This document shows, piece after piece, positions 27,601 through 34,187 of a stretch of DNA of 49,561 nt. The translations under genes were made by a program, and so were the position numbers. Position 1 is the stretch's first letter. The number at the start of each line of letters is the position of its first letter. The stretch comes from Nostoc sp. ATCC 53789 (GTDB taxonomy: Bacteria > Cyanobacteriota > Cyanobacteriia > Cyanobacteriales > Nostocaceae): contig NZ_CP046711.1 in assembly GCF_009873495.1 (NCBI RefSeq), forward strand, positions 1 to 49,561, written 5' to 3'. Under the pieces are notes generated by a model, which was given only the letters and a program-made list of their open reading frames with translations, did no database searches and was not told the origin of the DNA.

Positions 27601-28182
27601 ATCATGCGGTAACTGCTGCATGAGGAAGCGTGTACAAGCTTCTACAGTATCAGCGCCTTGGACATATTCGGGGAGAAGGAAAATCAACCGGAATTTATGC
27701 CACTCTGGTTTATGACTAGCTGTGGTGTAAATTAAAGCACAGTGTTTTTTAATGAAGGGATGGGCTAGGGCTTCTTCTATAGTTAATTGGTGATCGTAAA
27801 CTTTGATATAATTTCCATTCTCGTCCTTGATTGGTTTGTCATAAGCATCACGGGCGATATTAGAATTATCAATGTCGAGTAGTAGCCACTGAGAACCGAT
27901 GACATTGGCCTTACTGCGCCATTTTCCCCCTAACAGTCCGGCACAGATGGCGTGACCTGCTTTTATGTGTTGCTGGACATCGGCTAGAGTGCCTTCTACA
28001 TCAATGAAGTTACCGGCCAGCTTCTTAAAGTCCCAGTCTTTGTTTTTTCCAGTTGCGTTAAACGCAAACTTGATTATCCGACTCTCAATCAACTCAAGTT
28101 TTGTCAAAGCAACAGAATTTGCCCCTTGAGCATCTGCTGATTGCGTCGATACTGAGTGATTAAATTGTTGTAATGGTGACAT
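24637..28182 (-). CDS. Plasmid replication protein, primase-helicase type (CyRepA-like)
   Basis: Product of 1181 aa with GGAGG about 11 bases before ATG. The N-terminal 350 residues fit a primase/polymerase fold: L-L-L-D-I-D-N (about 100-106, metal-binding acids), H-K-F-R-L-I-F (about 165) and S-R-V-F-Y-G (about 203), followed by a PriCT-like helical segment. A phosphate-binding loop P-G-L-G-K-S-Y lies at about 464, a four-cysteine cluster C-G-G-C-x5-C at about 572, and an SF2-like motif Q-E-I-G-R-L-R-A-H-R-R at about 967. This order fits the primase-helicase initiators of cyanobacterial plasmids named CyRepA; it should initiate replication. The 3' end was apparently replaced or duplicated (see 23748). 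Confidence 0.8.
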   Translation of the reverse strand: MSPLQQFNHSVSTQSADAQGANSVALTKLELIESRIIKFAFNATGKNKDWDFKKLAGNFIDVEGTLADVQQHIKAGHAICAGLLGGKWRSKANVIGSQWLLLDIDNSNIARDAYDKPIKDENGNYIKVYDHQLTIEEALAHPFIKKHCALIYTTASHKPEWHKFRLIFLLPEYVQGADTVEACTRFLMQQLPHDPACKDASRVFYGSTEAEFPLVNPEATLPAEWISEAIAIAQQERIEYQQRIQEIESRRKEWREISLTEGWDIDQLIQNALSFIPPRTPGSGNYDECRQVLMALVNHYGASEAEIIAEQWSPSIKGSTWNIHAKIRSFRRGGISIGTLFHIAKQYGFRFPQRQYEPYLPKGVISREQWELGRVREDLSSFQNLLKQAIAPFSSIFKGFKAPPTPKPLPEIDTPSPNVIIYKPGNIPYISEVTGNISISCQPEEHIAAWVEAVSKGWKQILDNSHPGLGKSYNAGQLTAALFGVDKLIYQDANHRNPSTLPIETNFVDLPVRHNGFKLDPTRKTPTGEDFKLWTKAGETADTDGNCHRTYLFNAFRNKNFSSLDFEESGISPICGGCSLKNQCRFAYGDGFGFRFQKRSAIQNYSELRAHPDSTPVTLTNAADQTFTVGRLWEEAGTLIKPVRSVDVNRGDFETTLGKLLLLEPNLLSQLQPALLVLRQLLTQQIKPTDRYGFDDASIRALLPPFPTGLDIEAIRQASEPDLTFLEDLDSIDITQDKQLKKSSAARYAAKKVVKDSARTAGREFLDLPNYWLPDFLEAWKGDGSFESQWGVLSIYRRNPKHTELAKSAQFNIYLDATFKSQQLKLKLGIDEPVLVIEQQRPDYGNLKVVNVTGLGKLPKNRSLPLSARVNALKETLKKLCPNLGIIDWKQIASQAEGRTEYGHFVDGRGVNRFSECDAIASFGIPYQNIGVLAAQYQVMTGEPVNLEDKNSAFQKYLTDLIRAEIIQEIGRLRAHRRPNVELTFYFCADYDLSFLLDELPGIKLEVVDACSICTEAGSRDQQTGHAIVKAFTQLWQSHQKIGQKAIAKIIDTTQGWVSRFTQRWGGWQHFKKLLLLLLDSLNSGSNKNLAELTDDEKWLARTYFPMLIAESESSLPTSLDGIAEVTEVLGSTAMRRVLHRCSSQVRASLLMIVLSCLPTEVYSISVSEISASLAEPALSP

Positions 28183-28413
28183 GAGAGCTATTCCTCCTGA
28201 AGTGTGTTGGAGGAATTGGAGCTATCCCGAAAGTAATCTTCTAATACAAACGTTCAGAAATGTAAAAACAGAAAAATCCTAAACTGCTCTTTCTGTCTGG
28301 ATTGCTGGTGTTACAATGGCTTAACACCTTGAAAGGTTTGATAAGATTACTATTAGGGATATTAATTAGGCTTGCACACCCGATAACCCCAATTCCACGT
28401 GAATAAAAATCAG

Positions 28414-28447
28414 AAAACCTCGGTATCCCAACGGGACACGGGGTTTT
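28414..28447 (-). terminator. Rho-independent-type hairpin after the 28459 gene
   Basis: Stem with AAAACC/GGTTTT base and CCC/GGG top, one bulge and one mismatch, loop of 3 bases. On the minus strand it is followed by a T-rich tract. It lies 12 bases past the stop of the gene at 28459-29193 and so probably ends that transcript; on the + strand it is also followed by TTTT-containing sequence. The rest of 28183-28458 shows no convincing gene. Confidence 0.7.
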
Positions 28448-28458
28448 CACCTTTTAGC

Positions 28459-29193
28459 CTATCTGTACTTGGCTAACCAAGCCCTGACAAACTCGGTTAC
28501 TTCCTCCTCTTGAATAACAAACGCAGTACCTTTTCTTCTGAGAGCCAGAATTTTCATACTTCCCACCTCCGAATAAAGATGTTCATTGTGAGTATTAGCC
28601 GCCTTGGTAGGAGGCCATAAGACCAAAACTTTTGCTGTGGGAGTCTTTTGAGCTTCACGGGAAGACATCAAAAACTTATCTCTGTTCTTGTTGAGCCACT
28701 TCTCGTAATCTGCTAACTCCACAAGTGGGCAGGGTTGCCACAGTTTTAGTCCATTTTTGTCTTTGCGCTTGACTTGTAAAACCTCTCTAGCTTCGTTGTA
28801 GACAATTTCTCTATCTCCTTTTGACCGAATGGAGATAAACAGGTGAGTTGTTCGTGGAAATCTAATAAACAAGTCGATAGGGTTGTTGTCTTCTACCGGA
28901 ATTACCGGGAAGACTTGTACATCTAGGCTTTTAAACTCATCAAAAAGTAAGGTTCCTAATTTTTCCAACCGTGCAAGTTTTTGAGTTACCACCAACGGCT
29001 TGTAAGCCAATCCAAAAAGAACCCAGCCAGCCGGATGAATTATGCCTCCTGTAGCCAGCGCAGCAGCACCAGCCGCTAGAGCTTGAGTGGACGCATAATC
29101 TTTCGCCTCCCTAATTTTTTCAAACGCCGCTTCGTTGTGCAGTGGGAGTTGAAAATCGCTTGTTAGGTCTTTCACTGTTAACATTGGCGACAT
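28459..29193 (-). CDS. Unknown protein with hydrophobic segment and possible nuclease-like core
   Basis: Product of 244 aa from ATG 29193. Residues about 37-65 are hydrophobic (A-A-G-A-A-A-L-A-T-G-G) and could span the membrane. Residues about 115-150 show D-L-F-I, F-I-S-I-R-S-K-G and L-Q-V-K-R-K, which is compatible with a restriction-endonuclease-like (NERD-type) fold but is not diagnostic. It lies 84 bp after the small XRE-led operon in the same direction and ends at a terminator hairpin. Confidence 0.55.
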   Translation of the reverse strand: MSPMLTVKDLTSDFQLPLHNEAAFEKIREAKDYASTQALAAGAAALATGGIIHPAGWVLFGLAYKPLVVTQKLARLEKLGTLLFDEFKSLDVQVFPVIPVEDNNPIDLFIRFPRTTHLFISIRSKGDREIVYNEAREVLQVKRKDKNGLKLWQPCPLVELADYEKWLNKNRDKFLMSSREAQKTPTAKVLVLWPPTKAANTHNEHLYSEVGSMKILALRRKGTAFVIQEEEVTEFVRAWLAKYR

Positions 29194-29277
29194 CAAAAAA
29201 TAATGATGTGAAATAGTACTAGCTGCTCGATTTTGCCTTACGGGGCTAACGTGCCTATGAGTTTACACAAGAGTGAT

Positions 29278-29517
29278 TCACGCTACATCTTTCACTGTAA
29301 AACCTTTGCTACACCACTGAACTAGCAGCCATCTATCAGATTCTTTGTCTAAAGCTGGCTTTAGTCGAAAAGCAAAAAAATCTTCCCAAGCCTCTATACC
29401 GTGTTTTGTAACGAATTGTTTTTCAACTTCTTTAAAGCGTTCCCAGTTGCGATCCGCGATCGCGGTCAGCATTGGGATTAATTCGCTTACTGGTATCTGA
29501 GTAGTTGTTTCACTCAT
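29278..29517 (-). CDS. Small protein of an XRE-led operon
   Basis: Product of 79 aa from ATG 29517; a TTG-type start 15 bases earlier is possible but the ATG overlaps the upstream gene's stop by 8 bp, which is typical translational coupling. The protein is helical (P-M-L-T-A-I-A-D-R-N-W-E-R-F-K-E-V-E-K-Q-F) with three tryptophans in the second half. No family is recognised. It is the third gene after the XRE regulator. Confidence 0.65.
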   Translation of the reverse strand: MSETTTQIPVSELIPMLTAIADRNWERFKEVEKQFVTKHGIEAWEDFFAFRLKPALDKESDRWLLVQWCSKGFTVKDVA

Positions 29518-29722
29518 CTGGGTGTCCCTCAAAAATACAAATAATTGGTAAAGGTTCTATCTTGGTATCAACAACTTTAACTAATCGTATTCCCCTTTTT
29601 CTGCCTATCCTTTTGCAGTGTTGCTCTGAAGCAGCAGGCAGCCAATATCTAGTCTCAGCTAGTGGGTCAAATTTGCCCTCAACACGCTCTATATCGTCGT
29701 TTGCCTGATTTCCCTCGGTCAG
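29510..29722 (-). CDS. 70-aa protein with probable CTG start
   Basis: The only in-frame start near the ribosome-binding site is CTG at 29722, four to five bases after a strong AAGGAGG that overlaps the stop of the XRE gene. The product begins M-T-E-G-N-Q-A-N-D-D and continues with protein-like sequence (W-L-P-A-A-S-E-Q-H-C-K-R, G-I-R-L-V-K-V-V-D-T-K). Its TGA overlaps the next ATG by 8 bp. No family is recognised. The opposite-strand frame here (29505-29708, +) looks like its shadow. The non-AUG start is inferred. Confidence 0.6.
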   Translation of the reverse strand: MTEGNQANDDIERVEGKFDPLAETRYWLPAASEQHCKRIGRKRGIRLVKVVDTKIEPLPIICIFEGHPDE

Positions 29723-29731
29723 ATTCCCTCC

Positions 29732-29971
29732 TTATTTTGTTTTTTGTACGCGATCGCTGACTTCTTCTGGTGGAACCCACTCGATTAACTCGCTAGGCTG
29801 AACGCGATAAGTGTCACAAATTTTGTTCATCGCGGTTACGTGTGGTACTTGCCAGGGATTGTCATACAAAGCGTAAACTGTGGTTGCAGATAGCCCTGTA
29901 TCTTTTCTGAACTGATAACGGGTAATGCCCCTATCATCAACAAACTGCTTGATTTTATTCCTAACTGGCAT
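29732..29971 (-). CDS. XRE-family helix-turn-helix regulator
   Basis: Product of 79 aa from ATG 29971. The helix-turn-helix is clear: R-Y-Q-F-R-K-D-T-G-L-S-A-T-T-V-Y-A-L-Y (about 19-38) with a following M-N-K-I-C-D-T-Y-R-V-Q-P-S-E-L-I typical of XRE/Cro proteins. It should bind DNA as a dimer and probably controls its own operon and perhaps the divergent one through the inverted repeat at 30058-30100. It is the first gene of the minus strand operon. Confidence 0.88.
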   Translation of the reverse strand: MPVRNKIKQFVDDRGITRYQFRKDTGLSATTVYALYDNPWQVPHVTAMNKICDTYRVQPSELIEWVPPEEVSDRVQKTK

Positions 29972-30300
29972 CAATAACAAGTAACTGATATTAACAGCTA
30001 ATTCTGTTGCAGTTTATCAGCATTTGAAAGATACCATTCGGTTGATAGTTAGCTTTACTTGACATTATCATTTGGTTGATATTATTATATTAGTGTCAAG
30101 GTTATCGATACGTCAATAACTTAAGGCAGACGCAAGTAATACCCAAGCGCAAAACGCTAAGGCGACTTCCTTCCGAGGGTTGCAAGGGTTGCAATCGCTG
30201 TTTTGACAGTATTCAACTATTCACAGCAATATCTGCATTGCGTCCGTTCATTTTCTGCGGTCGCGGTAATTGTGCGTGTCTGCATCACGAGAGAGGATTC
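29972..30300. other. Divergent promoter region of the XRE and + strand operons
   Basis: 329 bases without a gene between the XRE regulator (minus) and the gene at 30301. It holds two GGTTGATA-type direct repeats (about 30040 and 30073), the promoter/inverted repeat described at 30058-30100, and G+C-richer unrecognised sequence up to the SD-like GAGAGG before 30301. Confidence 0.5.
30058..30100 (+). promoter_or_regulatory. Sigma-70-like promoter within an inverted-repeat operator
   Basis: TTGACA at 30059-30064 is followed after 18 bases by TATTAT (30083-30088), a good vegetative promoter for the + strand operon starting at 30301. The promoter is enclosed by the inverted repeat CTTGACA (30058-30064) and TGTCAAG (30094-30100), suggesting a repressor site. 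The neighbouring XRE protein is the obvious candidate. Confidence 0.6.
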
Positions 30301-30873
30301 ATGTATATCAATTTACGCAACTTAGAAGCAATCAACGAACTACCTTTTGAGAAAGTAATGCTTAATCAAAATCAATTACGAAGGTTAGAAGCAATAGATC
30401 GCTGGCTCAGAGAAATCCGAGATTCTAAGGAATTTGGACAACTAGAATACTCCCCAGATGTGATGCTAGGCGACGCAATCCAAGCAGTAGGTGAACTACT
30501 TGATTTTCACGTTCCCTATGATTCCAAGCCCACAAATTTTACTGATTTTGAGTGGCATTCATATCTAGAACAAAAGCCAGTAATGCACATTCGCCGTGTG
30601 AAAACTTGGCGTGAAAAGATTAACTCATTCATACTTAATGGAGCGTCATCAGTAGCAATTGTGAGCTTGGTAACTACTAGTTTTATGGTAGTTGGTTCTA
30701 TCTTTTGTCACGGGTTTGACCGGATTGAGGAAAGTAGAGGCGAGGAATATCAACCCACATGGATCTACAACGCCAAAATTTTTGAAGGAAGTGCCATCGC
30801 ATCTATCGCGGTTTTCTTGGGTGCAAGCTTGACGGGTGCGTGTGTTGCAGGAGAAAAGAATGATGATCGATAA
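30301..30873 (+). CDS. Membrane protein, first gene of a plasmid operon
   Basis: Product of 190 aa from ATG 30301, chosen because GAGAGG lies just upstream; a longer TTG frame is less likely. The N-terminal 110 residues are soluble and charged; two transmembrane helices lie at about 115-138 and 160-183. No family is recognised. It overlaps the next gene by 14 bp. Confidence 0.7.
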   Translation: MYINLRNLEAINELPFEKVMLNQNQLRRLEAIDRWLREIRDSKEFGQLEYSPDVMLGDAIQAVGELLDFHVPYDSKPTNFTDFEWHSYLEQKPVMHIRRVKTWREKINSFILNGASSVAIVSLVTTSFMVVGSIFCHGFDRIEESRGEEYQPTWIYNAKIFEGSAIASIAVFLGASLTGACVAGEKNDDR

Positions 30874-31132
30874 ACAGCTTGTAGGATGCGTAACCCTCCT
30901 AAGCAAATCCAAAACCTACAGTATCGATGGCGCTCTCTATCGCTATCTCTATAGCAATGACAGTATCAGACACACACAATATTATTTCCGTCCTTTACCG
31001 CGTCAGTCTAAAACTGCCGACTTAAAACTCAATCGGGACAAGGTGCTAAGGCGTTGCTACGAAGTGCCGAGCTTATATAAACAGCACACAGCAGAGATAA
31101 CTAACAACTCAATACAGTTGAGTTTGTTCTAA
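30860..31132 (+). CDS. Small basic protein, unknown
   Basis: Product of 90 aa from ATG 30860 preceded by AGGAGA. It has many tyrosines and basic residues (Y-S-I-D-G-A-L-Y-R-Y-L-Y) and no membrane segment. No family is recognised. It overlaps the preceding gene, so it is probably co-translated. Confidence 0.6.
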   Translation: MMIDKQLVGCVTLLSKSKTYSIDGALYRYLYSNDSIRHTQYYFRPLPRQSKTADLKLNRDKVLRRCYEVPSLYKQHTAEITNNSIQLSLF

Positions 31133-31460
31133 CCCTTGGTAACATCTATTACCGCGCGTCGCGGACAAAGGCTTTGGTACAAGTGCGTCAACTAGTCCAA
31201 AAGGGGCGTATTCGCGGGGGTAAACGAGAAAGTGTCAGTAAGTCTTAAAAGCTGACAAACGTTGTTATTACGTGGTTATAGCCTCGGAAAAGTAAGTTCT
31301 TCATGATTTGTCAGATTTATTTTCCAAGGTTATTGATAGTCGTCAGCTAACTGCTGATATCAAATAACTGGATTCAACTAATTACATACATCAAATACCT
31401 TGGACTTATCTGGAATGGCAGTTAATTTTATACACACTTAAGCATTAACCAGGAGAAAAT
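31133..31460 (+). other. 328-bp gap inside the plasmid operon
   Basis: No gene with a normal start is present. A short coding-like stretch (about 31120-31248, ending with I-R-G-G-K-R-E-S-V-S-K-S and TAA) lies in another frame than the preceding gene and may be a remnant. The rest shows an AT-rich region before the AGGAGA site of the next gene. Confidence 0.4.
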
Positions 31461-31970
31461 GTGGCGACGAAAGAGTATATAGCTAAGTATCGCCAGTTGA
31501 AACAGATTTACGAGCGTGAGTTAAACAAACAGATTGCTGATATTACTTGGTATCGAGTGGTAGCAACCTTAAAGCAACACTTCAGTTTTGAAGTACAGGC
31601 AGTTGATGCTCAAAAGATAGTTGAAGGTTTCGCTGGACTAAAACGGCGCTACGGCAGTTTTACGGGTCGTGGTGAGGGGTTTACGGAACGCTGGCAGGCA
31701 TTTAGACATTTCTATGAGTTAGATGCTCACTACTCAGGCAGACAGTTTTTAGAAATTCTTGCAGACTATCTAAAAATCAATCTTGACGATGTACCACGCA
31801 GCACTCGTTACTACTGGTTTGAAAAAGCCGGACTATCTTTTAAAGCTGAAAATACTTACCACTGCAAAGATTTAGCCCTTGTTGCGTTTGTTGCTGCTAA
31901 ATGGGCAATCAACAGACGACCGCAACCGATGAAATCCGCAACCATCGAAGTTTTAACACTAGCCCTTTAA
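31461..31970 (+). CDS. Unknown cytoplasmic protein, GTG start
   Basis: Product of 169 aa from GTG 31461, six bases after AGGAGA. It is helical and basic (E-Y-I-A-K-Y-R-Q-L-K-Q-I-Y-E-R-E-L) with several aromatic pairs (W-Y-R-V, R-Y-Y-W-F). No family or motif is recognised. It precedes the next gene by 12 bp. Confidence 0.7.
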   Translation: MATKEYIAKYRQLKQIYERELNKQIADITWYRVVATLKQHFSFEVQAVDAQKIVEGFAGLKRRYGSFTGRGEGFTERWQAFRHFYELDAHYSGRQFLEILADYLKINLDDVPRSTRYYWFEKAGLSFKAENTYHCKDLALVAFVAAKWAINRRPQPMKSATIEVLTLAL

Positions 31971-31982
31971 GGAGCAATTACC

Positions 31983-32651
31983 ATGTCTGACAAATTTACT
32001 AACAATGTCCGCGCTCGTTTGTACAAACAGGGTTATCAAGGATTTACCAAGGACGATTACACAACGGCAGCACTAGCTGTAGAGTGCGATGACCTTGACA
32101 ATCCCACCAAAGAGCAATTGAGTCAAGCCGTTGACTATCTCAAAGTCAAATCGACAAGCCAATTATCTGTAGTTGATGAACCCGTTGAAGAAAAATTTCT
32201 CTCACAAGTAGAAGATGCACAGTCTGACCCGGAACTTGATAACAGTCAGCTTACGGTCGCCGAACCAGAGATTAACAGCATCACTGTAACAAGCTCAGAT
32301 AAGCGTCAGATTGTAACAGCCCAATCATCCGCGCTGGGGTTTGAGTTAACCGAACAAGAAACATTGAGCATTGCATCCGAGGTTGACGACACTTTTACCG
32401 ACTACAGCCAATTCATCAGTACTGTAACGGCTGCAATCAAGAGCTACGTTGATCATAAATTTGATGTCATTGAGCAATCATTTGAAACTAACGCCCAAGA
32501 CTTGCGAGAACACGTAAGCAACAGAGCTTCTAGATTGAACCAAAAGGTTAATAACTTCTCAGGAGACATGAAAGCGGATATGGGAGTCATCCGCCAAAAC
32601 ATTAAAAGCACCCAATTCTCAATCCTTGCAAGGCTCAAAGCGGCTCAATAG
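31983..32651 (+). CDS. Unknown protein with central disordered part and C-terminal coiled coil
   Basis: Product of 222 aa, with GGAG before ATG. The N-terminal 60 residues look like a small helical domain (R-A-R-L-Y-K-Q-G-Y-Q-G-F-T-K-D-D-Y), the middle is acidic and probably disordered, and about 140-215 is a coiled coil. It could be a structural or scaffolding part of the operon product. No family is recognised. Confidence 0.65.
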   Translation: MSDKFTNNVRARLYKQGYQGFTKDDYTTAALAVECDDLDNPTKEQLSQAVDYLKVKSTSQLSVVDEPVEEKFLSQVEDAQSDPELDNSQLTVAEPEINSITVTSSDKRQIVTAQSSALGFELTEQETLSIASEVDDTFTDYSQFISTVTAAIKSYVDHKFDVIEQSFETNAQDLREHVSNRASRLNQKVNNFSGDMKADMGVIRQNIKSTQFSILARLKAAQ

Positions 32652-32697
32652 CAATGACTTGACGCTTTTAGAGTGCTTGGTAATTCGCTCTTGTAGA

Positions 32698-32973
32698 ATG
32701 AGCTACTTCTCAAGAATTGCTGTTAGTTTATGTGCGCTCGGTGCTGTGATTTTACCCTTGTATAGCTGCTTGTATCTGCCAATACTAGAAAAATCAAACT
32801 ATCAGCAATATCTCAAACGAAAGTCAGCTATTGAACAGTATGTAAGGCGAATGGAGTACCACTGCAACCAAATCTTTACCCCAGAGAAGGAATATCGCTG
32901 TGAAAAGTTCAATGAAGCTAAAGAATCTGGTAACTTCCAAATCACGCCACCTAGAGCGCCAATTAAAAACTAA
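32698..32973 (+). CDS. Small exported or membrane-anchored protein
   Basis: Product of 91 aa from ATG 32698; an upstream frame start at 32626 overlaps the previous gene without a good ribosome site. Residues about 5-27 are hydrophobic with L-P-L-Y-S-C near a possible lipobox, then a charged region with several cysteines. Function unknown. Confidence 0.6.
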   Translation: MSYFSRIAVSLCALGAVILPLYSCLYLPILEKSNYQQYLKRKSAIEQYVRRMEYHCNQIFTPEKEYRCEKFNEAKESGNFQITPPRAPIKN

Positions 32974-33553
32974 ATTTAATGCCTCTACCAACTTATTAGT
33001 CAGAGCGCTAACAGGTGATAAATCCGCCCTGAAGCTGATAGGGCAAATGGGTAATGACGGGGCAAAGATTAGCGAATTAGCCCCACAGGTAAGAGAGCAA
33101 ATGCTAGCTGCTATCAAGGGGACTGAGGACTTAAATATAGTCCTAAGTGACATCTACAAACAAGCAGGTGTTAGCGGCGAGAAGATTGAAAGAGCAGTGC
33201 AGTCAGCGATTTTAGCTGATACTCATCTAGCTAACATCCTAGAAGAGATGAAGCTTGATTTTACTTCATCCAAGGAGAAAGAAGCGCTGCGCCATCAACA
33301 ATCAACAGACCATCTATTGCTCAAAGCATGGGTAGATAAACACATGATGCAAGTTGATGGCGAATATAAAATGTTGCAGACAGAATTGCAAACCGACATT
33401 AGACAACAAACAATTGACCTGCAACATGATAGAGAACTGGGCAAGTATTACTTAGAAATGGGTGATAACGCTCGTGATGACTTTAAACCTAAAAAGCAAT
33501 ATGCAGAGCGCTCAATTGTACAAAAAATCAAGGATGCTCTGCTAGGTTTTTGA
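32900..33553 (+). CDS. Unknown helical protein, GTG start
   Basis: Product of 217 aa from GTG 32900, overlapping the previous gene by 74 bp; ATG 32912 would avoid little of this. It is soluble, helical and charged (K-L-I-G-Q-M-G-N-D-G-A-K-I-S-E-L). No motif is recognised. A strong hairpin follows its stop at 33562-33595. Confidence 0.65.
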   Translation: MKSSMKLKNLVTSKSRHLERQLKTKFNASTNLLVRALTGDKSALKLIGQMGNDGAKISELAPQVREQMLAAIKGTEDLNIVLSDIYKQAGVSGEKIERAVQSAILADTHLANILEEMKLDFTSSKEKEALRHQQSTDHLLLKAWVDKHMMQVDGEYKMLQTELQTDIRQQTIDLQHDRELGKYYLEMGDNARDDFKPKKQYAERSIVQKIKDALLGF

Positions 33554-33561
33554 TAGTTAAA

Positions 33562-33595
33562 GCCCGACAGCCACAGATGAAAGTGACTGTCGGGC
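33562..33595 (+). terminator. Strong hairpin between operon genes
   Basis: Stem GCCCGACAG/CTGTCGGGC extended by CAC/GTG across one mismatch, loop of 8 bases. It follows the stop of the gene at 32900 and precedes the gene at 33618 by 22 bases. There is no T-run, so it may be an attenuator or an RNA-processing or stability element rather than a full terminator. Confidence 0.55.
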
Positions 33596-33617
33596 AAGTA
33601 AATATCCTGACGCTAAT

Positions 33618-34187
33618 ATGACATACGATATTGAAGATGATCAAGAAGAAGTAGTAAGCGAAATCGCCCCCGATACGCCGTTACCAAAAGACTTGATAGA
33701 ACATTTGGAGTCACGCAAGCAGCACCGCAAAGACGTTATCAATACAACTGAAAAACTGACCAGATTCTTTGTCGGTTGGTCGCTAAATTCTACGGGATTC
33801 TTTATAGCTAAATATCTCTTAATAACTGGCGGTAGCGTTAATCTCTGGCTGGCAATTTCGCTCTCGTTTTCTATATGCAGCGTTGGCTCTCTCGCTGGGC
33901 TAACGGGCTTGAGAGTTAATTACAACAGTGACGGAATAGAGGTAGATAATATGCAAAATCTTATAAAAACTGCTGGGGGCTTGGTGTTTGCAGGTATCAC
34001 AACTTGGTTAGCAGTCAAAGACCATCAATATTTTGAGAATTTGACTAAAGAAACAGTCACGCAGATTAGCCAAGACATCCAAACCATTGAAAAACAGAAC
34101 CCGCAATCAGACCCTTGGGTAAGTATTGCAGTCGCGTTGGCTTTATTCATTGGCTCTATTGCAATTATTTTTAAGGGGCGGGAATGA
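33618..34187 (+). CDS. Four-helix membrane protein
   Basis: Product of 189 aa. After an acidic N-terminus, hydrophobic helices lie at about 48-70, 73-95, 110-132 and 160-182. No family is recognised. Its stop overlaps the start of the ATPase gene by 4 bp (ATGA), so the two products are probably made together and may form a complex. Confidence 0.7.
   Translation: MTYDIEDDQEEVVSEIAPDTPLPKDLIEHLESRKQHRKDVINTTEKLTRFFVGWSLNSTGFFIAKYLLITGGSVNLWLAISLSFSICSVGSLAGLTGLRVNYNSDGIEVDNMQNLIKTAGGLVFAGITTWLAVKDHQYFENLTKETVTQISQDIQTIEKQNPQSDPWVSIAVALALFIGSIAIIFKGRE

Noticed and set aside
28241..28450. 69-aa minus strand ORF
   Set aside because: It runs through the terminator hairpin, has no ribosome-binding site and no protein-like pattern.
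29505..29708. 67-aa + strand ORF
   Set aside because: Its complement holds a better frame with a strong ribosome-binding site and coupled stop/start.
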